DNA of 64,000 nucleotides from the NCBI RefSeq assembly GCF_000317065.1, contig NC_019701.1:3854001-3918000 (forward strand), read 5' to 3'. Below, one piece after another: positions 37,575 to 47,745 of this stretch (its first letter is position 1; the number at the start of each line of letters is the position of its first letter). Source of the DNA: Pseudanabaena sp. PCC 7367 (GTDB lineage: Bacteria; Cyanobacteriota; Cyanobacteriia; Pseudanabaenales; Pseudanabaenaceae). The notes under the pieces are model-generated. The model worked only from the letters and a program-made list of their open reading frames with translations. It had not been told where the DNA came from and ran no database searches. The position numbers and the translations under genes were made by a program.

Positions 37575-38030
37575 TTAATCAGTAGGTGAATAATTTGCGA
37601 GCCATTGGGTTAGCTGGTCTGGCAGTTCGGTCTTACGCCGATCGCTGGTGCTAATACAAACATGCTGGGTGATCGCCTTGGCACAAGGTTTTTGCTTGGC
37701 GTTCAGTTGAATATCCTGAGCGACTAAATCAGCCTCACAATTGGCAAAAATCTGGTAATTAATTTGGAAAGAATAGAGCGATCGTTGCTCCGGCAAAACC
37801 TGAATCACCAGGCGATCGCCACAAAACACAGGCTGATAAAAATCAATTTCTGCATGGACGATCGGCACCGCATAACCACCACGATCGCTGAAAAACTCCC
37901 GCACATCAACACCAAAATCTCTCAACGCCGCCTCATAGGATTCATGGCAAATACTCAAGGCATTAGCAAAATAAACCACCCCCGCCGCATCAGTATCTTT
38001 AAAATAAATCTGCCGTTGATGAATATACAT
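37575..38030 (-). CDS. 1,4-Dihydroxy-2-naphthoyl-CoA thioesterase (hotdog fold)
   Basis: A 151-residue hotdog-fold thioesterase with the 4HBT pattern FKDTDAAGVVYFANAL (catalytic Asp) and CHESYEAAL. The sequence is of the cyanobacterial DHNA-CoA hydrolase type (Slr0204-like), a step of phylloquinone synthesis, where it removes CoA before prenylation. Start MYIHQRQIYFKDTDA is conserved in form. Convergent with the GST gene. Confidence 0.88.
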   Translation of the reverse strand: MYIHQRQIYFKDTDAAGVVYFANALSICHESYEAALRDFGVDVREFFSDRGGYAVPIVHAEIDFYQPVFCGDRLVIQVLPEQRSLYSFQINYQIFANCEADLVAQDIQLNAKQKPCAKAITQHVCISTSDRRKTELPDQLTQWLANYSPTD

Positions 38031-38084
38031 AAATGAATATACATAATCTATCTGGTGGTTTTCAAAGCAAGTTATTCTCCAAGC

Positions 38085-38359
38085 TCAATAACTCTCATGC
38101 ATTCCATTAAAAGTAACTTCACCATAAGCCAGGGCAATCAGCAAAATCAGAGCAGATAAACGAGTACCAGTAATATTGGTATTAGCGAGGTTATAGCCAC
38201 CACTTTTGAAATCGCGGAACATTTCTTCGATATCAAAGCGTTTAGCATAGGCTTGAATTGCTTAATTGTTTGTAATAGCTTTAGCAGGATTTCTACGAAT
38301 AGGTAAGTCTTTAAATCTAGACTTGATTGCAAATGTTGTTGGTACAATTTTAGAGACAT
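38085..38359 (-). pseudogene. Internally deleted IS4-type transposase remnant
   Basis: Starting at ATG 38359 the frame reads MSLKLYQQHLQSSLDLKTYL and LLQTIKQF, like the N terminus of IS4-type transposases. After about 40 codons it loses frame, and from about 38250 another frame gives AKRFDIEEMFRDFKSGGYNL and GTRLSALILLIALAYGEVTF, the conserved DDE C-terminal region, ending at TGA 38085. About 250 central residues, with the first two catalytic acids, are missing. A stem-loop (38365-38397, AGATAGGTC/GACCTATCT) lies just upstream. Confidence 0.75.
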
Positions 38360-38614
38360 TTTTTAGATAGGTCTTGGTTTTTATGAATTGACCTATCTTT
38401 TCTTATACTATTTTGCTGTAATTTACTCTAGCTCTTATTCACATGCTTATTGTCACCCCGCTAGGCATCTTTATTGGTTAAAGATTTGGTCAATATAGCA
38501 CTTATATCGTTGCTGATGCCTTGGCCACGGTTCCTAGCAAAGTATGTTTAAGGTATTGGTATTTCTTTGCTCATCAAAGCTACGATCGAACCAAGATCGA
38601 CAAGCTCAAAATTA

Positions 38615-39847
38615 ATGCCAGTATTTACAAACCAGGCCACTACTAAATCCATCTATCTGCACATTCCTTTTTGCGATCGCAAGTGTTTTTACTGTGACTT
38701 TGCGATTACCACTGGTGGCGAGAACCTGAAGCGGGAATATGTGGAGGCCATTTGTGCGGAAATAAAACTAACCGCAGCACAGGAACGATCGGCCAGTAAT
38801 GCCATTAATCAAGGAAGTTGCATCAAAGGCGATCGACCACCATTACAAACAGTCTTCTTTGGCGGTGGTACTCCTTCTTTATTGACTGTGGCGCAATTGG
38901 CGATGATCCTGGCGGCGATCAGAACAAGTTTTGGCATTGCCGAGAATGCAGAAATCTCGATCGAAGCAAATCCTGGTACCGTATCGATCGAGAGTCTGTC
39001 GGGTTATAAGTCATTGGGGGTGAATCGAATTAGCCTGGGGGTGCAGGCATTTCAAGCCCATTTACTTAATATTTGCGGGCGAGCCCACGGGGTGGCGGAA
39101 ATTTTTAGTGCGATTGCAGCGATCAAAGCGGCTGGAATCAATAATTTTAGCCTTGATCTCATTTCTGGCCTGCCAGAACAAACGATCGCCGACTGGCAAG
39201 AATCTCTGGATCTAGCGATCGAGTTGCAACCTACCCACATGTCGGTCTATGACCTGACGATCGAGCCAGGTACAGCCTTTGGTAAACGCTATGTGCCAGG
39301 AGATCAGCCCTTGCCAACGGAGGCAACCACCGTCGAGATGTACTTGATCGCAAGGCAAAAACTAATCGCAGCAGGCTTTGAGCATTATGAGATTTCTAAT
39401 TATGCCAAGCCCGGTTATCAATGTCAGCACAATCTTACCTACTGGCATAACCAACCCTTTTGGGGCATGGGGATGGGAGCGACTAGCTATGTTGGCCAAA
39501 GGCGGATCGATCGCCCCAGGAAAATGCGCGATTATTTAAATCTAGTCAAGAATTGGCAGGAGCAAGACATCGCGCCAACTGCGCCAATGATTACGCCAGA
39601 GGAAGAATTACTCGATACGCTGATGCAAGGGTTGCGATTGGCGGAGGGGATCGGGCTCAGCGATCTAGAACAAAAATATGGCCAGGGTCTAATCGAAAAA
39701 GTAATGGCAACTTTGCAGCCCCATTTCGATCGCGGCTGGGCAAGGATTATAAACAAACCCAACCCGCATTTAATCCTGACTGCGCCGGAGGGTTGGCTGA
39801 TGTCTGATCAGGTGATTGGTGATTTGTATCGATCGCTAATCGATTAG
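38615..39847 (+). CDS. hemW: Radical SAM heme chaperone HemW
   Basis: A 410-residue protein of the HemN/HemW family. The radical-SAM cluster motif is CDRKCFYCDF (CX3CX2C) after SIYLHIPF, followed by FFGGGTPSLL, NPGTVS, GVNRISLGVQAF and HYEISNYAKPGYQCQHNLTYW. The HNxxYW box and lack of the HemN N-terminal extension favour HemW, which delivers heme to hemoproteins, over coproporphyrinogen oxidase. ATG start 38615; a TTG at 38567 is less likely. Confidence 0.93.
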   Translation: MPVFTNQATTKSIYLHIPFCDRKCFYCDFAITTGGENLKREYVEAICAEIKLTAAQERSASNAINQGSCIKGDRPPLQTVFFGGGTPSLLTVAQLAMILAAIRTSFGIAENAEISIEANPGTVSIESLSGYKSLGVNRISLGVQAFQAHLLNICGRAHGVAEIFSAIAAIKAAGINNFSLDLISGLPEQTIADWQESLDLAIELQPTHMSVYDLTIEPGTAFGKRYVPGDQPLPTEATTVEMYLIARQKLIAAGFEHYEISNYAKPGYQCQHNLTYWHNQPFWGMGMGATSYVGQRRIDRPRKMRDYLNLVKNWQEQDIAPTAPMITPEEELLDTLMQGLRLAEGIGLSDLEQKYGQGLIEKVMATLQPHFDRGWARIINKPNPHLILTAPEGWLMSDQVIGDLYRSLID

Positions 39848-39857
39848 TTGTTGTATT

Positions 39858-39928
39858 GCTCGATCGCTCATGGATTAATTATTATGCCGCTCGATCGCTC
39901 ATGGATTAATTATTATGCCGCTCGATCG
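39858..39928. repeat. 31-bp tandem duplication
   Basis: Two perfect copies of a 31-base unit (GCTCGATCGCTCATGG...TTATGCC) followed by the first 9 bases of a third, directly after hemW. A recent duplication; the unit is not coding. Confidence 0.85.
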
Positions 39929-39988
39929 ATTGCTTAGCCTCATGCCAGTTTCACCAATCCTAAAAATTCCAAAAATCCCAAAAACCAA

Positions 39989-40288
39989 TTAGGCAGGTTG
40001 TTCCTTAGAAAGAATAAACGGATGCACAATTAAGCTTTCAAACTTAGGTGCATCAGCCGATTGCCAATAATCCATTTGGCTCTGAGAAGGGCGCTGCAAC
40101 ATGCCATCATCCAGCCACCGCTGCACCACTTCAGTATTATCCTCTGCCACTGCAAGGCCCACTTCCAGCACCGATAAATTGGCATTGACTAAAAATAAAT
40201 TGCCCTTTTGCGCATGGGGTTCCAGCCATTCCCATTCCGCCACATCGATCATTTCGGTCAATTGGGTTTTCAGGTCTTTTTCTTCCAC
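39989..40288 (-). CDS. DUF2288 family protein
   Basis: A 99-residue protein with the DUF2288 pattern: EWEWLEPHAQKGNLFLVNANLSVLEVGLAVAEDNTEVVQRWL in parts, then QMDYWQ and FESLIVHPFIL. Function unknown in the family. Single gene, convergent with hemW. Confidence 0.9.
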   Translation of the reverse strand: MEEKDLKTQLTEMIDVAEWEWLEPHAQKGNLFLVNANLSVLEVGLAVAEDNTEVVQRWLDDGMLQRPSQSQMDYWQSADAPKFESLIVHPFILSKEQPA

Positions 40289-40542
40289 TATGATTTCTTG
40301 AATTAGGTTTTACTGATTTTTACTAAACGGACTCTCTCAAGTGAGTTCAAATATCCTTTTATCCTTTATCGAAATGTATATAACCTTACTATGTTGATTT
40401 AGTGGGCAATTCAGGGTATTTGATATTACCAGTGGCAAGCTTTTATCTAATAAATTGTTCGCTAATTATTCGTTTAGTCAATTGTGGCAGCGATCGCCTT
40501 AGTCATTTACACGATCGATCATTTACACGATTGATGATCACC

Positions 40543-41262
40543 CTAAAAATCATCATCATCTTGATCGCCATTACCATTGGCCAGCTCCGCCTTGAATTCC
40601 AACAGCTTAGCCTTGATTGCTTTAATATCTTGCCACATCAACCACTTGGGGCTTCCTTCCTCGCGGCGGGGATTGCGCAACAAATAGGCCGGATGCAAAA
40701 TCGGCATCACCAATCGTCCTTCCCAATCGCGCCACTTACCGCGCAGTTTGGTAATCCCAGTTTTATCGCCAAGCACCGCCTTAACCGCCGTAGCGCCAGT
40801 GAGCAAAATAATTTTGGGATCGATTAAGCGAATTTGTTCGAGCAAATAGGGTTTGCAGGCAGCCATCTCATCGGGAGTGGGGTTGCGATTGCCCGGTGGT
40901 CGGCATTTCACCACATTACAGACATAGATATCCTGCTCTCGATCGAGGTCAACTGAAGCGATGATCTTATCCAATAATTGACCTGCCCTGCCCACAAACG
41001 GTAAGCCGGTTTTATCTTCCTCTTCCCCTGGCCCCTCGCCAATGATCATAATCAGTGCCTTCGGGTTACCGCGATCGACTACAACCTTATTGCGCGTTTC
41101 CGCTAAGCCGCATTTCTGGCAACCTGATGCCTCTTGGCGCAGTTCCTCAAGGTTGGCATAGATAGCAGTTGAAGACGATTTGGCAGTGTCTGTGGTTGTC
41201 TTGGGTGGTGATTCCTGGTCATCACCAAGATTAAACAGGCTAATTTGTTCGGGATCGGACAT
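40543..41262 (-). CDS. Family 4 uracil-DNA glycosylase
   Basis: A 239-residue iron-sulfur UDG that removes uracil from DNA. Cluster Cys in CQKCGLAE and in CNVVKC...C; catalytic pocket [31 protein letters not shown] near the end. The N-terminal about 40 residues and the acidic Asp-rich tail ([10 protein letters not shown]) are variable. Clear start [13 protein letters not shown]. Confidence 0.95.
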   Translation of the reverse strand: MSDPEQISLFNLGDDQESPPKTTTDTAKSSSTAIYANLEELRQEASGCQKCGLAETRNKVVVDRGNPKALIMIIGEGPGEEEDKTGLPFVGRAGQLLDKIIASVDLDREQDIYVCNVVKCRPPGNRNPTPDEMAACKPYLLEQIRLIDPKIILLTGATAVKAVLGDKTGITKLRGKWRDWEGRLVMPILHPAYLLRNPRREEGSPKWLMWQDIKAIKAKLLEFKAELANGNGDQDDDDF

Positions 41263-41503
41263 AAGTCTCTATACGGTGGTTAATTTGAGGCGAGCAGGTA
41301 ACCATGACTTAGCGATTTATGATTAGCAATTTATGATTAGCAACGATCGCTTAAGTCTTTGGGTTGGTAATAAGGCTCAAAACTGGATCTATTCCAGCCT
41401 AGCGATATTCAATCTACTTGCCCTATTCATTTGCCATTTTAGGGCATCCCCCATTGAACAACCAGTTTAATGATCAAATTAACCAGATGTACTTTTGCGC
41501 CAA

Positions 41504-42484
41504 TCAGGTTCTACTGGAGAACTTATAAGCCACACATTTACGAAATTGAGCGCTGCCCCAATTAGTGCCATTGGTGCGGGCATAGGACAGGTCGGTATTA
41601 GCCAGGTTGGCATGATTAAAATTGGCATCGGTGAGATCGGCATCGCGGAAAGAAGTACCGATCGACTGGTTGATTGTTTTCGGGATCTCCAGGCCAAACA
41701 CTGCCGCGCCTGCGATCGCCATTAGCATCAAAGCAAAATGCATCAAGGCAAGCGTTAACTGCAATTGCGCCACCGCCACAAACCCCGCTTGCATAAAAAT
41801 CGCGCCCAGAAATGCCAGCAAGCCAAAAATTGCCATGATGGCGATCATCCCAGTTGGTACATATCGGGCATTTTTTTTCGGTAAGTCCCGCTCAATCAAA
41901 GCCACCACCACGCCAGCAAATACGATCGCTGTGATCATGACATGGGGCGAAGCGATCGCTTCAGCCAGATTCCCCGCAAAGCCAGACAATGCCACCACCA
42001 GGAACCCAGCCGCCGTAGCAGCCAAGAAATAGAGCAACCGTTGCCAACTAGCTGCCACCAGGGTCAGGAAAACCAGGGAAATAGCAATCGCCAAGGAAAA
42101 ACTAGCCCGATCGCTAATCGTAGCAATGGCTGTGATCAAAACAACTACCAGCAAGCTACCGGGGATCTCCAGCACCAGTGCCACCGCCGCCGCCATACCA
42201 GTGATCAGAGCGATCGCCGTTGCCGTTTGACCAATCAGCGCAAAAAAGATCGCCTCAAAAATCATCACGGTCAAAAAAGCACCATAGACCAGCATGATCA
42301 ACACCTGGCGCTGACTCAATCCTGCCTTGACATGCTCAAAACTGGCATTGACCAGCGTTGCCCCCCGAAAGTCGCAACCGCGAATATCTGCCCCCTCAAA
42401 ATTGGCATCTCGTAAATAATGCTGCCGGAAACAGCGATTACGCAGATCTTGCTGGGCAAAATTGAGATGGTCAGGTGTTGCCAT
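41504..42484 (-). CDS. Pentapeptide-repeat membrane protein
   Basis: A 326-residue protein. The N-terminal pentapeptide region (ANFEGADIRGCDFRGATLVNASFE) and a C-terminal one (DANFNHANLANTDLSYARTNGTNWGSA, in A(D/N)LXX units) flank about seven membrane helices (60-270). Pentapeptide repeats form a right-handed quadrilateral helix; here they would be cytoplasmic plates at both ends of a membrane domain. Family seen in cyanobacteria; function unknown. Confidence 0.9.
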   Translation of the reverse strand: MATPDHLNFAQQDLRNRCFRQHYLRDANFEGADIRGCDFRGATLVNASFEHVKAGLSQRQVLIMLVYGAFLTVMIFEAIFFALIGQTATAIALITGMAAAVALVLEIPGSLLVVVLITAIATISDRASFSLAIAISLVFLTLVAASWQRLLYFLAATAAGFLVVALSGFAGNLAEAIASPHVMITAIVFAGVVVALIERDLPKKNARYVPTGMIAIMAIFGLLAFLGAIFMQAGFVAVAQLQLTLALMHFALMLMAIAGAAVFGLEIPKTINQSIGTSFRDADLTDANFNHANLANTDLSYARTNGTNWGSAQFRKCVAYKFSSRT

Positions 42485-42549
42485 CTTGTGATTGGGTTAT
42501 GGGGCTGAATCTGAATTAGGCTGAGATGGGATTTGGCGATCGCTACTGG

Positions 42550-43458
42550 CTAGGAAGAAGATGGTGCAGGATTACCAAAGCTGACATCGCCCTCATAGCC
42601 TGACATGGCCGCCAATTCTTCCAGGGCAAAGACCCCAGGGCTAAGCTGGCCATTTACTTCCCAGGTGGGATAACGTTGAATCCCAGCAGCTTGACACATT
42701 TCAACGCGGGGGTTCTTACCCTGCGGATCGCATTCGACATAATCCACCTTACTGAAGGCCTCACGGCCAAACATTTCCTTTTGATCTTTGCAGAACTTAC
42801 ACCAGAAAGCACCGTACATTTTCACGTTGGAAGCAGTGAGATGCTCGGCTAAAACCACATTGGCGGGGGCAGAAGCAGTTCTAATATCGCTGCGGGTATT
42901 GCCGCCATTGGAGATTTGGTAAGCAGCATTGGTGCCCACCAGGGTGACCATGGCAATGATTACAAATGCAAAAATAAGCTGGGAGATTTCCTTCCATTCT
43001 TTGCCAATAAAAGCAAGCACCAGCAAGCTAAATGAGCAAGCTGCCGAAACTACGCAGAAAATACAAAAAGCCTTGATCTCAGCCGCCATGACGTACATCA
43101 AATAGCCACTGAAGATCGCCATCGAAGCTCCGCCTAAAAACAGCAGTGGCCAGGTGAATTCTTCTAGCTTTTTGCGCAATGGCAAATTGGTTTCGGCATT
43201 AATAAATAACGGCGCAACGGATATGGCGATCATGCCGGCATAGGCTAGGAAACCAAATAGCGCTAGCGGCAAGCCAAATAGCTCCGCATAGGAGCTTTCT
43301 AATACTTTGTCGCACCCTTCAACTGGGCAAGTGACTTTGCCACCAAATAGTACTGGGATCGCAATATAGGCAGTGATCACTGCGCCCAGGGAGGCAACGC
43401 CGGCGATCAAGAGGCGGGATTTGCGATGAATCCAGGGAGATGAGCGTCTTCGTAGCAT
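42550..43458 (-). CDS. Vitamin K epoxide reductase / thioredoxin fusion
   Basis: A 302-residue membrane protein. The VKOR part (about 15-190) has four or five helices, Cys in VTCPVEGCDKVLESSYAELFG and the redox CxxC in KAFCIFCVVSAACS. The C-terminal periplasmic/lumenal thioredoxin-like domain has WCKFCKDQKEMFG and a cis-Pro in QRYPTWEV. It oxidises quinone-coupled disulfides, forming S-S bonds in lumen proteins (Slr0565/LTO1 type). Full length. Confidence 0.95.
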   Translation of the reverse strand: MLRRRSSPWIHRKSRLLIAGVASLGAVITAYIAIPVLFGGKVTCPVEGCDKVLESSYAELFGLPLALFGFLAYAGMIAISVAPLFINAETNLPLRKKLEEFTWPLLFLGGASMAIFSGYLMYVMAAEIKAFCIFCVVSAACSFSLLVLAFIGKEWKEISQLIFAFVIIAMVTLVGTNAAYQISNGGNTRSDIRTASAPANVVLAEHLTASNVKMYGAFWCKFCKDQKEMFGREAFSKVDYVECDPQGKNPRVEMCQAAGIQRYPTWEVNGQLSPGVFALEELAAMSGYEGDVSFGNPAPSSS

Positions 43459-43700
43459 AATTTTTATCTTGTCTATCTAGCTAATCATGACAATGGTTGA
43501 GTTTGATTTTTTTTTAAAGGATTGGGGCGAACAGTGAAGGTTGCTGCAAATTCTAGCAGCTTTTTGAGTTTGCCCTGATTTGGTTATTAATCTAGCAAAT
43601 ATTTGGGAAGGATTTGCTTTGCTACGTGGCTCAAGGGGCGATCGGATTTATTAATTGGCTCTATTCAATCGATCGAAACAGGCAATTGATCCGTAACATA

Positions 43701-45410
43701 TTACTGACTCAAACCAGCGGCGATCGGCTCCTTGGCCTGCGCCAGAATTAAGCCATATTCCAGCCCCTCCACCAAGGCTTGATAGGACGCAGCAATGATA
43801 TTACTGGACACACCCAGAGTAGTCCAGCGCTCTTCACCATTACTCGACTCAATCAAAACGCGGGTTTTTGCATTGGTGCCATCATTACTATTCAAAATCC
43901 GCACCTTATAGTCGGTGAGATGGAACTGGGCGATCGCCGGATAGAACTCTACTAGTGCTTTTCGCAACGCTGCATCCAGCGCCGAAATAGGGCCATTGCC
44001 TTCCGAGGCGATCAGCTTTTCTTCACCCTTAACCAATACCTTGATGATCGCCACCACATGCACATTGCCGTCTGGGTCGGAGTCGGAATCCACTCTAAAC
44101 CCACTGAGAGCAAAGAACTTGGGGCGATCGCCCATTGCCTGCCGCATCAACAATTCAAAACTAGCTTCCGCCGCTTCAAATTGATAACCATTTTGTTCTA
44201 GTTCCTTCATCTGCTGCAAAATATGGCGACAGGTGGCATCATTTTTATCTAACTTGATCCCAAAGGTCTCGGCCTTTGACAGCACATTACTCAATCCTGA
44301 TTGCTCAGAGATAACGATGCGGCGGCGATTGCCAATGGTTTCTGGTTCAATGTGCTCATAGGTTTTGGGATTTCGCTTCACGGCACTAACATGAATGCCC
44401 CCCTTATGGGCAAAGGCAGACAGCCCCACAAAGGGCGCATGTTCATAGGGAGCTAGATTCACTAACTCGCTCACCTGGCGGGACACATCCGTAAGCTGTT
44501 GCAGTTGGGTTTCTGCAAGACAGGGATAGCCCATTTTTAATTGCAAGTTGGGGATCACAGTGCATAGATTGGCATTGCCACAGCGCTCACCATAGCCATT
44601 GATCGTACCCTGCACCATCATTGCGCCATGCTTGATCGCAGCCAGGGCATTGGCCACCGCCACTCCAGCATCATTATGGGTATGAATACCCAGTCGCACT
44701 TGATTTGATTGATTCTCGCGGCCAGGTTGATTGCCCAGATTGCTTAGCGTGAGCCGATCGCCAAAATGTGCGATCACCGCATCGGTAATTTCTGCTACTT
44801 CGTCGGGCAAAGTGCCGCCATTGGTATCGCATAGCACCAACCAGGCTGCCCCCGCATCGATCGCTGCACCGAGGGTTTGCAAAGCGTAATCAGGATTGGC
44901 CTTATAGCCATCAAACCAGTGCTCGGCATCGTAGATCACATGGCGATCGCGCCCCCGTAAATAGGCGATCGTATCGGTGATCATGGCCAAATTTTCATCC
45001 AGGCTGGTGCGTAATCCTTCGGTCACATGCAGATCCCAGGACTTGCCAAACAGAGTGATCCACTTAGTCCCCGCCGCCACGATCGGTACTAGCATTGGGT
45101 CTTCATTAGCCTTGGTGCCCGGTCTGCGGGTGGAGCAAAACGCCACCACCTCTGCATTGACTAATGGCTCCGCCTGCAATCGCTGAAAAAACTCGCCATC
45201 CTTGGGATTTGCCCCTGGCCAACCGCCTTCAATGAAAGCCACCCCCAGACTATCGAGCTTGTGGGCGATCCGAATTTTATCCTCCAACGACATCGATAAG
45301 CCTTCGGTTTGAGCACCATCGCGTAGGGTGGTGTCATAAATCACGATCGGCTGGTTGGTGGTTTGCATTGGGTGGGGTGATTGGGCTTCTCGATTGTTGG
45401 GGTTGGTCAT
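43701..45410 (-). CDS. cimA: Citramalate synthase
   Basis: About 569 residues. The HMGL-type TIM barrel starts YDTTLRDGAQTEGLS with later HTHNDAGVAVANALAA (metal His) and GTINGYGERCGNANL; the C-terminal LeuA-type dimer/regulatory domain follows. It condenses pyruvate with acetyl-CoA into citramalate, a threonine-independent start of isoleucine synthesis. Start: ATG 45410 (MTNPNN), though MQTTNQPIVIYDTTL at 45368 is equally possible. Confidence 0.93.
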   Translation of the reverse strand: MTNPNNREAQSPHPMQTTNQPIVIYDTTLRDGAQTEGLSMSLEDKIRIAHKLDSLGVAFIEGGWPGANPKDGEFFQRLQAEPLVNAEVVAFCSTRRPGTKANEDPMLVPIVAAGTKWITLFGKSWDLHVTEGLRTSLDENLAMITDTIAYLRGRDRHVIYDAEHWFDGYKANPDYALQTLGAAIDAGAAWLVLCDTNGGTLPDEVAEITDAVIAHFGDRLTLSNLGNQPGRENQSNQVRLGIHTHNDAGVAVANALAAIKHGAMMVQGTINGYGERCGNANLCTVIPNLQLKMGYPCLAETQLQQLTDVSRQVSELVNLAPYEHAPFVGLSAFAHKGGIHVSAVKRNPKTYEHIEPETIGNRRRIVISEQSGLSNVLSKAETFGIKLDKNDATCRHILQQMKELEQNGYQFEAAEASFELLMRQAMGDRPKFFALSGFRVDSDSDPDGNVHVVAIIKVLVKGEEKLIASEGNGPISALDAALRKALVEFYPAIAQFHLTDYKVRILNSNDGTNAKTRVLIESSNGEERWTTLGVSSNIIAASYQALVEGLEYGLILAQAKEPIAAGLSQ

Positions 45411-45645
45411 GGTTCTCAACCAGTTTGGCGCAGGTTTAATTGATTAATTAACTTTATTTCTAACAAATTTGTTGCTATCAGATTATGCTAACCAAAAATT
45501 AGACTCTTGGCAGAGAAAGATATTATTAAGTCAAAATAGCGATCGCTGAATTGGTGATCATCCTGATTAGAAAAGTGTTTGGCTCGATCGTAAAGGGGGC
45601 AATATTGACGGCGACTTTTCATCTAAACTATGCGATCGCAAAAAA

Positions 45646-45867
45646 CTACCATTTATTAAAATCGATCCGTTCGCAATCCTGTTCAATCGCCTCTTTCATC
45701 AATTGCAAATCATCATCAGGGATCGAGCCAACCAATGGGAGTAAATTTTGCCCAGAAGTGCTCTTGCCCTTTTGATCTGCTAGCAAACGTGCATAATCAA
45801 GAACCTGTTTTTGCAAAGGTTCTGGTAGATCTCTTAACTGCTCAACCACCAAGTCGATCGTAGACAT
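45646..45867 (-). CDS. Orphan antitoxin-like protein (DUF2281 type)
   Basis: A 73-residue protein with STIDLVVEQLRDLPEPLQKQVLDYARLL then an acidic C-terminal tail DDDLQLMKEAIEQDCERIDF. The layout resembles small antitoxin or DUF2281 proteins paired with PIN/RelE toxins, but no toxin-like ORF follows within the 100 bases to the left. Start at ATG 45867; ATG 45885 is also open. Either an orphan antitoxin or a stand-alone regulator. Confidence 0.7.
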   Translation of the reverse strand: MSTIDLVVEQLRDLPEPLQKQVLDYARLLADQKGKSTSGQNLLPLVGSIPDDDLQLMKEAIEQDCERIDFNKW

Positions 45868-45902
45868 ATTTTTCCCGATCAGCAAATCATAACGACCTAG
45901 AT

Positions 45903-47117
45903 CTATATTACGCTGAACAACTCCTCGATCTGGGCATCCAGAATTGGTGGTCGGATTTCAAACTGATCCAGCGTAGCCATTGCCATTTCCAGCGATCGCA
46001 ACGACTTACCTTGAAACTGGAACTGATACTGAGTATTGGCCGAAATATTATACAGCCGCGCCATATCCGCCAGGGTCACTGCATAATGCTTTAACATTTG
46101 ATGTTGCTCAAACAGCATCGATGCCTCTAGGAGATAATCTTCGGCGATCTCGATCGTTTCTTCATTCAGGCTCACCAACCCATCCATGATTTTGTGTAGC
46201 CAAATTAGCCCCAACACCCGTTTAGTTTTCGCTATGCCCCGTTGATCTTGTAGCTGATCAAACCTGGGGATTACCTCAGCCTTAATACATTCATGGGCAT
46301 CATTGATTTCACCCGCCCCCAGCATTGCCTCAGCCAAATCAACATAGGCATAGGCAGCCCAGGAAAGATCGCCGGGTTTGTCAATAATTTGCAATCGCTC
46401 TTGGATCAACATCCCCGCCGTCTCATACTCAGCCTGAGCGATCGCCACATGACTCAGCCCCGCCATCGCCTCAATCCGCAAATATTTATGCTCAATATGC
46501 AGCGCCAGATCTAAACATTGCTCCAAATATGCAGCCGCGTGCTCATGGTCATCGAGCAATAGATAAAGCAGGCCTAACTGCTTCAGAATCAAGGCGCGAT
46601 CGAGATCATCCTCTTCCGGTAAGCGATCGAGCAATTGCTCTAATAACGGCAGCGCCTGTTCAAATTCTCCTTTGTTGGCGCGGTAATTGGCCAAAGCACA
46701 GTTCACCAAGACATCCAGCCCTGGTTTTAGCTGCGGTGATTTTTGCGCCAAATTTAAGAACTTAACCCCATCCTCGAATTTAGCCTGTTGTAAATTCCAT
46801 CGCCCCTGACAATAGAGCAAATAGGCTTTTTGTTGATAGCATGTTGAACAATCCTTCAACTTCTTGCCAGCCACAATCAAAAGTGATTTTGCTTCTTGGA
46901 GCTGCTCATTGATACCACTTTCAATCAGGGCCAGAGCCAGTTCCAAATCAGCGATCACCCCTAGCAACAGGTCTTCACTTGCCATTGCGGCTCTTAGGCC
47001 TTCTTCTAACACAGCGATCGCTCTATTTAGATCCTGCTGTTTCAATAACCAACCTTCTTGCAATGTTTGTGCTACTAATGCAGATTCTTGATTATTTGTT
47101 TCATTGCTGGAGACCAT
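45903..47117 (-). CDS. TPR repeat protein
   Basis: A 404-residue all-helical protein with tetratricopeptide-like units (for example LEQGLRAAM-, NCALANYRANKGEFEQALPLLEQLL, ILKQLGLLYLLLDDHEHAAAYLEQCL). It should be a protein-binding scaffold in the cytoplasm. The start is taken at ATG 47117 (MVSSNETNNQ); an upstream ATG at 47165 adds 16 residues. No signal peptide. Partner unknown. Confidence 0.88.
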   Translation of the reverse strand: MVSSNETNNQESALVAQTLQEGWLLKQQDLNRAIAVLEEGLRAAMASEDLLLGVIADLELALALIESGINEQLQEAKSLLIVAGKKLKDCSTCYQQKAYLLYCQGRWNLQQAKFEDGVKFLNLAQKSPQLKPGLDVLVNCALANYRANKGEFEQALPLLEQLLDRLPEEDDLDRALILKQLGLLYLLLDDHEHAAAYLEQCLDLALHIEHKYLRIEAMAGLSHVAIAQAEYETAGMLIQERLQIIDKPGDLSWAAYAYVDLAEAMLGAGEINDAHECIKAEVIPRFDQLQDQRGIAKTKRVLGLIWLHKIMDGLVSLNEETIEIAEDYLLEASMLFEQHQMLKHYAVTLADMARLYNISANTQYQFQFQGKSLRSLEMAMATLDQFEIRPPILDAQIEELFSVI

Positions 47118-47745
47118 GCCTATTTTTCTCGGATATCGGATAGCTGATAGCTGATACTGGAGCAATCTAAATTAAATAATGTTAATGACTAGTTAAAGCA
47201 AGACTCGTAGGAATTCAAAATAAAAATAAAAAATAAATAGTCATTGATACGTTTAAGATTTGTGCCTACCACAATCTCGACTAAGCATCAATCTAACCAA
47301 GTCAGCCCTAAAGCAACTGAACAAATTGTTTTAATCAGAATCCGTCACTCAAGCCAACAGCCTTTGATCGCTCGCCAGCCGATAACACTTTTATAAATTA
47401 ATATTCACTATGCCAGCTTATATCTGACAACCTAACTGGCACATAATTTAATTTAATCACCTCAAAGGATGAAATACAGCTTAATCATGTTAAGCAATCA
47501 TAGCTTTCCCAGAAAAGGGGCTGGCCTAATCTACAGCTCCAATTTTAGTAATACTAATTAATACACATGCTAAGCAAGGGGCTAATTAGACCTGTAATCA
47601 ATAATAGATCTGCGCTCAAGCTATTAATCCTAGGGTGATAATACTGAAATATTTGAATTTTGAATATAGAGCTTTTGCTGAGCATTAACTTTGCTTTAAA
47701 CATCGATCGGCAAGTTGATTAATTGCCACAAAGTTACGATCGCCT
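47118..47745. other. Intergenic region, about 630 bases
   Basis: AT-rich spacer between the TPR gene and the PAP2 phosphatase gene. Contains A-rich AAATAAAAATAAAAAAT near 47219. No gene or convincing RNA structure. Confidence 0.5.

Noticed and set aside
40402-40827. A 141-codon plus-strand frame
   Set aside because: Mostly antisense to the family 4 UDG gene; no homologous pattern.
45551-45775. Plus-strand frame next to the orphan antitoxin as a toxin
   Set aside because: It lies on the opposite strand, overlaps the antitoxin gene and has no PIN or RelE features.
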